Shown: one piece after another, positions 15,345 to 23,448 of the stretch
Position numbering within the stretch: position 1 is the stretch's first letter
Layout of the letters: every line of letters starts with the position of its first letter
NCBI GenBank assembly: GCA_944326685.1
Contig: CALVEV010000037.1
Coordinates: 147,211 to 211,210 of the forward strand
DNA from: Candidatus Gastranaerophilales bacterium
GTDB lineage: Bacteria > Cyanobacteriota > Vampirovibrionia > Gastranaerophilales > Gastranaerophilaceae
Reading direction: 5' to 3'
DNA: 64,000 nt
Made by a program: the position numbers and the translations under genes
Notes under the pieces: generated by a model
Seen by the model: the letters and a program-made list of their open reading frames with translations, nothing else
What the model was told of the DNA's origin: nothing
Database searches by the model: none

Positions 15345-16947
15345 CAAGACTTTTAATACTGAAATCCACTTTGGTGGGAAAGTGTCACCTAGCTTAAGAC
15401 AATCTACCAATACTGCATGTCAAGCATTACAAACTATAAAAAATACTGCAATGGCAAGTCTTGGTATTGGTATAGCTGCATTTGCAGCTAGAGGGCTTGA
15501 AGCGATTAAAAACTTTGGTTCTGGTTTATTAGATGCATCTTCAGATATGGTGGAAACTACAAGTAAAATAAATGAAGTATTCAAAGGTTCTTCAAACACA
15601 CTTATGGAGTGGTCAAAAACATCTACTAGAACAATGGGGCTTGCGAGACAAACAGCTCTAGATTCTGCTGCATTATATGGTGATATGGCAACAGGCATGT
15701 CAATCTCTAGAGATAAAGCAGCAGAAATGGCTATGACATTAACTCAATTAGGTGCTGATATGGCATCATTTAAAAATATTTCAATAGATGTTGCTCAGAC
15801 TGCTTTGAAGTCAGTTTTTACCGGAGAAACTGAATCTTTAAAAGGTTTGGGTGTTGTTATGACTGAAGCTGCTCTGCAGGAATTTGCCTTATCAAAAGGG
15901 ATTAAGACAAAAGTTAATAAAATGAAAGAAGCAGAAAAAGTAATGCTTAGATATCAATTTGTCTTATCCAAGACTAAAAACTCTCAAGGAGATTATGCAA
16001 GAACTTTAGGAGGTGCTGCAAACCAACAAAGAACTTACAATGAAAATTTAAAAAACATACAAGAAAAAATGGGGATGACAATATTACCATATTATACAAA
16101 GACTCTTCAGGCTGCAAATAATTTCTTAATGGTTCATGGTGATACTATTGTTTCAATTTTTGAATCAGGAGTTGCTGGAGTTGTTGCATTTGGAAGTGCA
16201 ATTAGTAATATAGTTAATTTTGTTCAAACTAACGGGATTCCTATTATGACAGCATTAGGTGCTGCAACTGCTGCAATCGCTACTGCTGCAACAATTGATC
16301 TTGTTAAATATCTCGGAACATCTGTACTGATTGCATCTCAAGAGGGCCTAATTGCAACAACAAATTGGGGTCGTTACCTAATGGTTGTTAAAGGTATTCC
16401 TGCAGCAATGAAAACTTGGGCTGCTTCAACTTGGGCAACTGTTTGGGCAAATAGAGCTTTAAGATATGCTATCATTGGAACAGGTGTTGGTGCAGCAATA
16501 TTACTTGTTACTGAATTAGCACTCCATTGGAAAGAAGTATGGCAAGCAATAAAAACTGCAACATCTTGGCTTGGGAAATTCTTTAACAAAGGTGGTGCTA
16601 ATGCAGGAACTCCTGATGCTGTTAAAAATGTTAATAAAAAAGCAAATGTTTCAGAGCGAAATGCTTTAGGGACTCCTTCTTTTACGGGTGGAGCAACTAT
16701 TGTTGGTGAACACGGTCCGGAATTAGCTGTACTGCCACCTGCAACAAGCATCTTTTCTAATAACAAAACAAAAGATATTTTGAATACCCCGAATGCTATT
16801 GGTGGAATGTCTTTTTATATAACAATTCAAGGAAATGCAGATAAATCTGTTGTTAAAAACGCAGTACAATCTACTGTTCCATCAATCAAGCAACAGATTG
16901 ATGCGTATTTCAAGGAAAGACAAAGAAAAGGGCTTAGTTTTGCTTAA
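15334..16947 (+). CDS. Tail tape measure protein (P2 gpT-like)
   Basis: The 537-residue product has NTEIHFGGKVSPSLRQS at the start, then long Ala/Gly-rich helices, a hydrophobic segment around residues 300-370 (IMTALGAATAAIATAA), and a C-terminal GAT-IVGEHGPELAVLPP block found in many tape measures. It sets tail length and is ejected on infection. It is short for the role, implying a short tail. Its end overlaps by 14 bp the end of an opposing gene. Confidence 0.9.
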   Translation: MPNNKTFNTEIHFGGKVSPSLRQSTNTACQALQTIKNTAMASLGIGIAAFAARGLEAIKNFGSGLLDASSDMVETTSKINEVFKGSSNTLMEWSKTSTRTMGLARQTALDSAALYGDMATGMSISRDKAAEMAMTLTQLGADMASFKNISIDVAQTALKSVFTGETESLKGLGVVMTEAALQEFALSKGIKTKVNKMKEAEKVMLRYQFVLSKTKNSQGDYARTLGGAANQQRTYNENLKNIQEKMGMTILPYYTKTLQAANNFLMVHGDTIVSIFESGVAGVVAFGSAISNIVNFVQTNGIPIMTALGAATAAIATAATIDLVKYLGTSVLIASQEGLIATTNWGRYLMVVKGIPAAMKTWAASTWATVWANRALRYAIIGTGVGAAILLVTELALHWKEVWQAIKTATSWLGKFFNKGGANAGTPDAVKNVNKKANVSERNALGTPSFTGGATIVGEHGPELAVLPPATSIFSNNKTKDILNTPNAIGGMSFYITIQGNADKSVVKNAVQSTVPSIKQQIDAYFKERQRKGLSFA

Positions 16948-17503
16948 ACTTCATTTTTTGTGCAGTAAATTGATTATAGAAGTTATATGCCTCTTTATTG
17001 TTATGTTTATTAACTAAAAAGAATAAATTTGTTTTACTTTCTTGATGAGAAGGTGAAAAGATTTTTATATAGATTTTTTCATCTTCTTTTTGAAGAGTGA
17101 TATTTTCTTTTTTAGTTCCAATACCTGACATTCCACCTACTATTGCACCAACAGGACCTAATAATAAGCCACCAACAACGGCACGTCCAATAACAGATTT
17201 ATCTTTTTCTATGATAGCTTTTTCTTCCGGAGTGTACTCTCTATTTAATTCTAAATGTAACTTTTTGATAGGTTCATTTAGTACAATTTCTTTTTTAATA
17301 ATTCCTTTTTCTACGATCAAACAATCTTTTTTTAATTTAATCTCACAGAAATCAGGGATTGGTTCTCCGTTAGAATCTATCATTGATACAACAATTGAAG
17401 TTGTAAGAATACTTTTTATCCCTTTAACAATCATATAAATACATAGGATAAAAAATAAAGGTATTCCTATTAAAAAAATAAAACCTAAGATTACTTCGTT
17501 CAT
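16934..17503 (-). CDS. Antisense 'moron': membrane protein with glycine-zipper segment
   Basis: This is the only leftward gene inside the structural module. From ATG 17503 the product has 189 residues: a strong transmembrane segment (residues 3-27, ILGFIFLIGIPLFFILCIYM), a beta-rich middle, then GRAVVGGLLLGPVGAIVGGM near residue 115, a small-residue zipper likely to insert in or oligomerise at membranes. The family is not recognised with a function. Its own promoter (TATAAT 6 bp before the ATG) and orientation fit a lysogenic-conversion gene expressed from the prophage, for example for superinfection exclusion; that role is inference. An upstream in-frame ATG at 17587 lies beyond the promoter and inside a repeat. 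Confidence 0.75.
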   Translation of the reverse strand: MNEVILGFIFLIGIPLFFILCIYMIVKGIKSILTTSIVVSMIDSNGEPIPDFCEIKLKKDCLIVEKGIIKKEIVLNEPIKKLHLELNREYTPEEKAIIEKDKSVIGRAVVGGLLLGPVGAIVGGMSGIGTKKENITLQKEDEKIYIKIFSPSHQESKTNLFFLVNKHNNKEAYNFYNQFTAQKMKFKQN

Positions 17504-17509
17504 ATTCAA

Positions 17510-17537
17510 ATTATAAACTATATTATTAATTATGCAA
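17510..17537 (-). promoter_or_regulatory. Sigma-70-type promoter of the antisense moron
   Basis: On the minus strand TTGCAT (17532-17537) and TATAAT (17510-17515) are 16 bp apart. The -10 box ends 6 bp before ATG 17503, so transcription would start at or next to the A of the ATG. No Shine-Dalgarno is present. A leaderless message is therefore likely. Confidence 0.65.
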
Positions 17538-17548
17538 GTAGTGGGGGT

Positions 17549-17655
17549 AAAAGGAAGAACTCTGTTTTGAAGATTAAGTATCTTCAAAATAGAGGCAGGT
17601 GAGTCAGAACTTGTTCTGTGAACCGTATGAAAATATTAGTATTAGCGATGAAAAA
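17549..17655 (+). repeat. 107-bp direct repeat, copy 1
   Basis: It is identical to 19624-19730 except for one base (C at 17646 versus T). It contains a 15-bp hairpin (17560-17594, loop TAAGT), the sequence GAGGCAGG and the first codons of gpU from GTG 17599. It lies between the tape measure/moron and gpX, the place where gpU stands in phage P2. Confidence 0.9.
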
Positions 17656-17685
17656 ATGGTAAATGAGTCGTGGAAGTTTAATTAA
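17599..17685 (+). pseudogene. Truncated duplicate of the gpU 5' end
   Basis: From GTG 17599 the frame encodes the same first 19 residues as gpU (starting SQNLFCEPYENISI), then diverges at the repeat end and stops at TAA 17685 after 28 codons. It carries the same ribosome site as intact gpU, so a short peptide could be made. It is best read as a remnant of gpU or of a duplication that moved it downstream. Confidence 0.7.
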
Positions 17686-17702
17686 AGCTTACTCGCCTGA
17701 TG
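17658..17702 (+). promoter_or_regulatory. Leader hairpin element A, upstream of gpX
   Basis: GGTAAATGAGTCGTGG, a variable AT-rich hairpin (AAG...CTT), then TTACTCGCCTGATGA. GAGT pairs with ACTC. Closely related elements lie before gpV (18986) and gpU (19527, 19578). It ends about 13 bp upstream of the gpX start, overlapping its ribosome site region. Function unknown. Confidence 0.6.
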
Positions 17703-17714
17703 AAAGGGGTAAAA

Positions 17715-17921
17715 ATGGCTATTTATAAAACAGAACAAGGTGATACATTTGATATAATTTCAAAAAAAGTATATGGAAGTGAGAAATTTTTTGTAAATAT
17801 TATCGAATCAAACCCTCAACATATTGATACTGTAATTTTTTCAGCAGGAACAATCATTAATATTCCTGATATTGATACAGTTGATGCTGATAATTCAAAT
17901 ACTGCACCTTGGAGAGATTAA
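17715..17921 (+). CDS. Tail protein X (LysM-like, P2 gpX family)
   Basis: The 68-residue protein MAIYKTEQGDTFDIISKKVYG... carries a LysM-like fold with VIFSAGTIINIPDI at the end, the pattern of P2 gpX, which lies between gpU and gpD in P2 and belongs to the tail/baseplate pathway. ATG 17715 follows AAAGGGGTAAAA; an in-frame ATG at 17700 lies within the leader element and is less likely. Confidence 0.85.
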   Translation: MAIYKTEQGDTFDIISKKVYGSEKFFVNIIESNPQHIDTVIFSAGTIINIPDIDTVDADNSNTAPWRD

Positions 17922-17961
17922 TAATAGTTAGAAGTAAATTTAATTTTTATTTGGATAAGTT

Positions 17962-18978
17962 ATGAATAATTCAAGACGTGTTTCTCTTGATGTTATTTAT
18001 CAAGGGAAAATTATTTCTAAATATATAAACGATGATTTGATTGATTTCTCAATCAATGATTCTGCTAACCAGTCATCTGATGATATAACTATATCTCTTA
18101 ACGATAAAGAACATAAATGGTTAAAAAATTGGGTAACTGAAGCCGGAGATAAAATAGAAGTAAAAGCAACTTCATATAATTGGAATAGTATTGGTGAAAA
18201 GTATTCAATCAATTTTGGATCATATTATGTTGATGAACCGGAATACACAATAAACCCTTCAACTTTTTCACTAAAAGCATTATCAATCAAAGCGAATGGA
18301 AGTTTTAGAGATATTCCTAAATCCAAAATATGGAAGAATGCAACCCTGAAATCCGTTGCAAGCACTATTGCTTTAAACAATGGATTCACTTTGTATTATG
18401 ATTCAAATACTAACCCAAAACTATCTGAAGAAGAACAATCTCTTCAAACAGATATGGAATATTTGCAAAACCTATGTTCTTCTAATGGTTTAAATCTAAA
18501 AATTTATAATAACAAACTTGTTATTTTTTCAGAATCTGTTTATGAATCAAAACCTTCTAAAATGATAATAACTCCTGATATGTTTTTAGGCCAAGCAAAT
18601 TTTAAAAGGAATTTAACAGATTGTGGATATGATAAAGCTGTTTTGAAATGTAAAACATCAAAGCAAACTATATCTGCAAGTTATACAAGGCCTCAATCTC
18701 TGAATAAAAAAACAGGGTTAAAAATACTTCCTCTTAATGATTCTGTTGATACTCAAGCCGATGCTTTGCGTGTGTGTCAAGCAAAATTGAGAGAAAAAAA
18801 TAAATCAGAATATACTGCAAGTTTCTCTCTTCCTGGGCTTGTTAAATTATATTCAGCTGAAGTTATTACATTAAAAGATTGTGGGCAATTTAGCGGGAAT
18901 TATTACATTGATTCTAAAACGCAATCATTTAGTCCTACTTCAGCAAGTTTTGAGTGTCATAAAATATTAGGTTATTAA
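17962..18978 (+). CDS. Baseplate hub protein (P2 gpD, late control D family)
   Basis: The 338-residue product begins with RRVSLDVIYQGKIISKYINDDLIDFSINDSANQSSDDITISLNDKEHKW in several blocks, typical of the gpD family, and includes WKNATLKSVASTIALNNGF. In P2, gpD is a tail/baseplate hub protein related to the gp27 part of the VgrG fold. It follows gpX as in P2. The C-terminal region contains SFSLPGLVKLYSAEVITLKDCGQFSG, matching the hub barrel. Confidence 0.9.
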   Translation: MNNSRRVSLDVIYQGKIISKYINDDLIDFSINDSANQSSDDITISLNDKEHKWLKNWVTEAGDKIEVKATSYNWNSIGEKYSINFGSYYVDEPEYTINPSTFSLKALSIKANGSFRDIPKSKIWKNATLKSVASTIALNNGFTLYYDSNTNPKLSEEEQSLQTDMEYLQNLCSSNGLNLKIYNNKLVIFSESVYESKPSKMIITPDMFLGQANFKRNLTDCGYDKAVLKCKTSKQTISASYTRPQSLNKKTGLKILPLNDSVDTQADALRVCQAKLREKNKSEYTASFSLPGLVKLYSAEVITLKDCGQFSGNYYIDSKTQSFSPTSASFECHKILGY

Positions 18979-18985
18979 TGGGGAG

Positions 18986-19031
18986 GGTAAATGGATTGTT
19001 GAGGTTTTAATTCAGGCTACCTCGTGTGATA
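18986..19031 (+). promoter_or_regulatory. Leader hairpin element C, upstream of gpV
   Basis: GGTAAATGGATTGTTGAGG, an AT-rich loop, then CTACCTCGTGTGATAAGG. GAGGT pairs with ACCTC in place of GAGT/ACTC in the related elements, a compensatory difference that supports pairing. It ends 11 bp before the gpV start and supplies its AAGGA ribosome site. Confidence 0.55.
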
Positions 19032-19041
19032 AGGAATAAAA

Positions 19042-19524
19042 ATGAATATTTTAAATATGCTAAAATCAGTAATTCGTCTAGGCACAGTTACTGCAATTTA
19101 TGATGAAAGAGGATATTTACAAGTTACATTTTTTGATAAAGATGAAACTCCTCGAGATGTTCCAATGTTCTCTTTTGTTCAAGAATATAACATGCCGGAA
19201 ATGAAGGATACAGTGCTTTGTATTTTTCTTCCCGGTTCACCTGAAGGTTTTTGTCTCGGCAAATGGTTCTCAGTTGATAACAAACCACCTGTTAATAAAA
19301 GAACTGTTTGGTTTAAAGGATTGAGAAAAAACGGTTCAATGTCTTTCGATGATGAAACTGAAACCCTTACAATTAAAGCAAAGCATATTGTTTTTCAAGC
19401 AGAAGATATAACAACCCCTGCAAGTATTACTGCTGATAATGATATTAAATCAGGTTCTATATCATTAACATTACATATCCACGGCAATGGAAATCAAGGT
19501 CAAGATACAACTCAACCAAAGTAG
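19042..19524 (+). CDS. Baseplate assembly protein / spike (P2 gpV family)
   Basis: The 160-residue protein has an OB-fold-like first half (RLGTVTAIYDERGYLQVTFF, VLCIFLPGSPEGFCLGKWF), then a beta-helical region (TETLTIKAKHIVFQAEDI) and a terminal HIHGNG motif. The HxH near the tip fits iron-binding tips of gpV spikes. It punctures the outer membrane on tail contraction. It follows gpD and lies before gpU and gpW. Confidence 0.85.
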   Translation: MNILNMLKSVIRLGTVTAIYDERGYLQVTFFDKDETPRDVPMFSFVQEYNMPEMKDTVLCIFLPGSPEGFCLGKWFSVDNKPPVNKRTVWFKGLRKNGSMSFDDETETLTIKAKHIVFQAEDITTPASITADNDIKSGSISLTLHIHGNGNQGQDTTQPK

Positions 19525-19526
19525 GG

Positions 19527-19621
19527 GGTAAATGAGTTGTGGAAAATATACTTCTGTCTTACTCATATGATGAATGTGGTAAATGAGTTGTGGCAGAACA
19601 ATTCTGTCTTACTCACATGAT
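19527..19621 (+). repeat. Leader hairpin elements B and B', tandem, upstream of gpU
   Basis: Two copies of GGTAAATGAGTTGTGG...CTTACTCAyaTGAT stand head to tail (19527-19571 and 19578-19621). Outer bases GAGT/ACTC are constant; the inner hairpin differs (CAGAACAATTCTG in the second). The second copy runs directly into the 107-bp repeat that carries the gpU start. The pair fills the gap between gpV and gpU. Confidence 0.65.
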
Positions 19622-19623
19622 AA

Positions 19624-19730
19624 AAAAGGAAGAACTCTGTTTTGAAGATTAAGTATCTTCAAAATAGAGGCAGGTGAGTCAGAACTTGTTCTGTGAACCG
19701 TATGAAAATATTAGTATTAGTGATGAAAAA
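19624..19730 (+). repeat. 107-bp direct repeat, copy 2 (gpU leader and start)
   Basis: This is the intact copy of the repeat at 17549-17655. A 15-bp hairpin (19635-19669) ends 4 bp before the GTG start of gpU, with the AGAG of its 3' arm forming part of the AGAGGCAGG ribosome site. Folding would therefore compete with ribosome binding. Confidence 0.9.
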
Positions 19731-20267
19731 GGGAAATTGATTGTGGCAATAGGTTATTTACAAGATATTATATTCACAGTTAGTGATACTAAAATTTTAA
19801 CTTTTCAAGAATTTACTCATTCATCATCAGCCAAGTTTCAAGACCATGAGATTATAGGTAACAAACCAATTTCTGAATTTTTAGGCTGCGATCTCGATAA
19901 ATCAACTTTAAAAATTCAGCTTATCAGATCTTATAATCTAAATATTCAAGAATATCTTGACAAGATACAAGAATACGAACAATCTGGTGAACCTTTAACT
20001 TTGGTTATTGCATCTAGAGTTATCGGATGCGATAAATGGGTTATTGAATCATCATCTAGAGAATATGGACATATATATAAAAATGGTACTTTGTATAGTG
20101 TAAATATTGATTTAAATTTGAGAGAATATCTTACATCGCTTAGTTTTCAACCTAATAAAATTAGTACATCTATAGTAAGCGATAAAAAGAATAATTTACT
20201 TAATACTCTTGTTGGATATGCAGAAAGTTATGCTTATTCAGGTATTAGAGGAGCGATAGGATGGTAA
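19674..20267 (+). CDS. Tail protein U (P2 gpU family)
   Basis: Residues 30-150 match gpU: TFQEFTHSSSAKFQDHEIIG (P2 has YQELQYQRSWRHAANSRVNR), ISEFLGCDLDKSTLKIQL and KWVIESSSREYGHI, then NIDLNLREYL. gpU is needed for tail completion. A GTG start at 19674 behind AGAGGCAGG is assumed. In P2, gpU lies between gpT and gpX; here it is between gpV and gpW, while a copy of its 5' end remains at the P2-like position. It overlaps the next gene by 7 bp. Confidence 0.8.
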   Translation: MSQNLFCEPYENISISDEKGKLIVAIGYLQDIIFTVSDTKILTFQEFTHSSSAKFQDHEIIGNKPISEFLGCDLDKSTLKIQLIRSYNLNIQEYLDKIQEYEQSGEPLTLVIASRVIGCDKWVIESSSREYGHIYKNGTLYSVNIDLNLREYLTSLSFQPNKISTSIVSDKKNNLLNTLVGYAESYAYSGIRGAIGW

Positions 20268-20560
20268 TCGATTATACTGCTGTAAATATAACAGGAATAA
20301 CTCCTGAAGAAAGCGAACGTTTAAAAATCTTATTAACAACTAGAGTTGGAACGGTTGTACTTGATAGAGAATTTGGAATTAATATGGATTTTATCGATAA
20401 ACCATATCCTCTTTCAACCCAGTTATATACAATCGAAGTTATTCAAAAAATACAAAAATATGAAGGTGAAAATGGCTTAAAAGTTAAAACTGTAACTTTT
20501 GATACAGATAAGAATGATATTACTAAGTTATTACCGTTAATTACAATCGAGAAGGTATAA
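20261..20560 (+). CDS. Baseplate protein W (gp25-like)
   Basis: The 99-residue product contains RLKILLTTRVGTVVLDREFGINMDFIDKP in two blocks and a C-terminal ITKLLPLITIEKV. This is the gpW/T4 gp25 (GPW_gp25) family, a wedge protein that nucleates sheath assembly in contractile systems. The start overlaps the end of gpU by 7 bp. The next gene starts 2 bp after the stop. Confidence 0.9.
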   Translation: MVIDYTAVNITGITPEESERLKILLTTRVGTVVLDREFGINMDFIDKPYPLSTQLYTIEVIQKIQKYEGENGLKVKTVTFDTDKNDITKLLPLITIEKV

Positions 20561-20562
20561 GT

Positions 20563-21903
20563 ATGACAAATATATCAGAATTAGCAAATACACCTGATGT
20601 TTCATTAATAGATACATCAGTAGAAGATTTATTGGCTAGAGCTGTTGAGGCTTTTGAGGCTCAATATCAAATCGAAACAGGGCAAGATATAACTTTATTA
20701 AAAGATGATAAAATTCATATCTTGTTACAAACAGCAGTCTATTTAGTTATGATGAATTTAATGGCTGCAGATTACCAATATAAACAAGGATGTTTAAAAT
20801 ATGCATCTGGCCCTTCTTTAGATAATATTGGAGCAACAAGAGGGTCAGTTGTTAGACCTGAATCGAAAAAAGCGTATGTTCCAATTAAATATACTTTTGA
20901 TGGTGCGTTATCTCAAACACAAACTATTCCTAAAGGAAATAGAGTATCTGTTGATGAGGTTTATTTTCAAACAACCGAAAGTGTAGTAATCCCTGAAGGT
21001 GAAGAAAGTATTACTTTAACTCTTGAATGCACAGAAAGTGGAACTATTGGGAACGGATTTGCTCCTGGAACTATAACCACACATACAGATTCTTTGCCTT
21101 GGATAAAATCTGTTGAAAATACAGAAACTTCTCAAGGTGGAACAAGTCCTACAGATGACGATTACACACGTTTAATATACAACACTCCCGAAGGGTACTC
21201 CGTAACCGGGCCGAGACAAGCCTACATTGCTAAATGTTTTGAATTCTCTGAAGGAATCCAAGATGTTTATGTTGAAACACCTGATGATGAAATATCTGTA
21301 TCATATAAATATGATGGTGATTCAGGAGAAGTTGAAGAATCTAAAAATGTTGATATTAAAAATTCAACAATAAATATAGAAGAATCCAATATTTCTAATT
21401 ATAATTTAGATTTATCTTCTGTTGAGTTAGATTTAGAGTTTATTAACCCTATTAAAAGTATGAAAATTCATTTTACTCCAGGAGGTAGGGTTAATATATA
21501 CCCTCTGTTAAAAGATTCTGTTATTCCGGAAGGAACATTTTTAAAAAATTTGGAAGAATTTTTGTCAGGGGATAAAATGAGGCCGTTAACTGATAAGGTT
21601 GATGTGAAAGCATTAACTGAAAGTGAATACAGTATTGATTTTGATTATTATATTGACTCTGATAATTCTTCTGATGTTGTAACTATTCAAAATAATGTAG
21701 TAAACGCTGTTGAAGATTTTAAAACCTGGCAATCAAATAAAAGTGGTCGTGATATTAATCCTGATGAACTAATCGCACTGGTTAAAAATGCAGGAGCAAA
21801 ACGTTTGATTGTTAGAAATCCTCAATTTAAAACTCTTAGTGGCTCTGAACTTGCGAAATGCACTGAAGTAAAGATCTCATATAAAGGGTTGGAGGAAAGT
21901 TAA
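20563..21903 (+). CDS. Baseplate J protein (P2 gpJ family)
   Basis: The 446-residue product carries the gpJ pattern: an N-terminal helical domain (LQTAVYLVMMNLMAADYQYKQ), GASRGS-like GATRGSVVRPE, a GTIGNGFAPGTITT loop and DDDYTRLIYNTPEGYSVTGPRQAY. It is a wedge component of the contractile baseplate. A variable acidic insert around residues 235-285 is longer than in P2. It is followed without a gap by gpI. Confidence 0.92.
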   Translation: MTNISELANTPDVSLIDTSVEDLLARAVEAFEAQYQIETGQDITLLKDDKIHILLQTAVYLVMMNLMAADYQYKQGCLKYASGPSLDNIGATRGSVVRPESKKAYVPIKYTFDGALSQTQTIPKGNRVSVDEVYFQTTESVVIPEGEESITLTLECTESGTIGNGFAPGTITTHTDSLPWIKSVENTETSQGGTSPTDDDYTRLIYNTPEGYSVTGPRQAYIAKCFEFSEGIQDVYVETPDDEISVSYKYDGDSGEVEESKNVDIKNSTINIEESNISNYNLDLSSVELDLEFINPIKSMKIHFTPGGRVNIYPLLKDSVIPEGTFLKNLEEFLSGDKMRPLTDKVDVKALTESEYSIDFDYYIDSDNSSDVVTIQNNVVNAVEDFKTWQSNKSGRDINPDELIALVKNAGAKRLIVRNPQFKTLSGSELAKCTEVKISYKGLEES

Positions 21904-22485
21904 GTGAGTGAAAATATTAATAATTTATCTTTGTTAAATATTCTTCCTGAAAATTTAAGAGATGATACTATATGTAAATGTTTCTCAAAAGCATTTGATT
22001 CTATAATGGTCGATGCTTTAAATAAGGTAAAATACATTCAGTTTTTCTCCAGGGTTAATTCATTAAGTGATATTGAATTAAATCTATTATCTAAAGAATT
22101 ACATGTTGATGTTTATGACGAGAACTGGTCTATATCACAAAAAAGGAATGCTTGTAAAAATTCAATAGAATGGCATATTTATAATGGCACTCCATGGATA
22201 TTAGACCATTTTGTGAAAGAAATATACGGACAAGCAGAACTTGAAGAATGGTTTGATTATAAGGGTTATCCTTATCATTTTAGGTTAAAAATAATTGAAT
22301 TATTTAACAGTGGAAACGATGCTGACACTTTAAATAAAATTTATGAGGCCATTGTTAAATATAAAAATCAACGTTCTCAAATCGATGGAATTAATGTTTT
22401 TTCAACGGCATTTAATGAACAACGTTTTATCGGTTTAACAAAATCTGAATGCATATTTTTTGTTTTAAGTGACGAGCAATTATAA
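21904..22485 (+). CDS. Tail protein I (P2 gpI family)
   Basis: The 193-residue protein opens with LSLLNILPENLRDDTICKCFSKAFD and has DIELNLLSKELHVDVYDENW followed by GTPWILDHFVKEIYGQAELEEWF, conserved blocks of gpI, which links the baseplate wedge to the fibre. It uses a GTG start abutting the gpJ stop (TAAGTG). gpH follows after 15 bp. Confidence 0.9.
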   Translation: MSENINNLSLLNILPENLRDDTICKCFSKAFDSIMVDALNKVKYIQFFSRVNSLSDIELNLLSKELHVDVYDENWSISQKRNACKNSIEWHIYNGTPWILDHFVKEIYGQAELEEWFDYKGYPYHFRLKIIELFNSGNDADTLNKIYEAIVKYKNQRSQIDGINVFSTAFNEQRFIGLTKSECIFFVLSDEQL

Positions 22486-22500
22486 ATAAGAAGGTGGAAT

Positions 22501-23448
22501 ATGGCAAAATATTATACAATCTTAACTGATTATGGAGTTGATTTAGTAAATAAACATTCGTTATCCGGAGAACCTTTTGTTACTAGTGGTTGGTATATTG
22601 CATTAGGTACTGGCATGATGACTCCATCTGTTAGTATGACTTCTTTGGTTAACAAAATATATGATAAATATTCTGCAAATTATCCTGGAATAACATTTGG
22701 AAACGATGAAAAATATGGACGATTTGCTCAAATAACAATTCCTGATTCATTATCTGGTTATGTTATAACAGAACTCGGTCTTTTTGATGCAAACGATAAC
22801 CTTGTTATGGTTGCAAATACAAATATTAATTTAAATACATCAATTGTTGATGGAATTGCAAATATTTTCACTGCAAAAATGAGCTTATTCGCTATTCCTG
22901 CAAATATTGATATTATCTATATCAATGAAGGTAATTATGTAACTGTTGAAGATTTATCGGGTTATCAAAAACTGAACGAAAAATCTCAACCAAATGGGTA
23001 TGCTCCATTAAATGAGAAATCTTTTGTTCCTAAAGAACATCTAGCATCAATTCAATATGTTCCATTCTGTGTTAATTCAGGACCAATGGAGAATGGTGTT
23101 GAAACTGTTTTAACACTTAATGAAAATATAATCACTGCACACTCACCTTTTGTTGTGACATCAGCTGACGGTGTCACTCGTGAAATTAATCAGGATATTA
23201 ACCTTGATGTTTCAGAATTGGCAGAGGGAACTTATCAAATTTTATTCAATTTTGAAACAAATCTCCTTGAGGCTTTTTCAGGAAATATTTATACCGATAA
23301 AAAATTCCCTGATGATGCTCAAGTCGGAGATATGCTTTTTGATGTGTCAGTCCTTCCGTATGCTTCAAAAATTAAAACTGAAGACGGATATAATTTAAAA
23401 CAATATGCCTTAATGGGGCAATATGACTGTGTTTCGGGGGGGGGGTAG
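22501..23448 (+). CDS. Tail fibre protein, N-terminal part, truncated at a G10 tract
   Basis: The 315-residue product starts with YYTILTDYGVDLVNKHSLSGEPF and WYIALGTGMMTPS, the phage tail-collar fibre (gpH-type) attachment domain that docks on gpI. It then has beta-rich shaft repeats (YQKLNEKSQPNGYAPLNEKSF). The frame runs into ten consecutive Gs and stops at TAG 23446-23448 (Ser-Gly-Gly-Gly-stop). Removing one G joins it in frame to the collar domain encoded at 23446-23953, giving a fibre of about 483 residues. As sequenced, this form lacks a receptor-binding end. Confidence 0.9.
   Translation: MAKYYTILTDYGVDLVNKHSLSGEPFVTSGWYIALGTGMMTPSVSMTSLVNKIYDKYSANYPGITFGNDEKYGRFAQITIPDSLSGYVITELGLFDANDNLVMVANTNINLNTSIVDGIANIFTAKMSLFAIPANIDIIYINEGNYVTVEDLSGYQKLNEKSQPNGYAPLNEKSFVPKEHLASIQYVPFCVNSGPMENGVETVLTLNENIITAHSPFVVTSADGVTREINQDINLDVSELAEGTYQILFNFETNLLEAFSGNIYTDKKFPDDAQVGDMLFDVSVLPYASKIKTEDGYNLKQYALMGQYDCVSGGG

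Noticed and set aside
17097..17438. Sense-strand frame opposite the antisense moron
   Set aside because: Shadow of the moron; composition and codon pattern favour the minus-strand frame with its own promoter.
17504..17587. Upstream start (ATG 17587) for the antisense membrane gene
   Set aside because: It lies before the TATAAT promoter and within the 107-bp repeat, and adds residues without conserved character.
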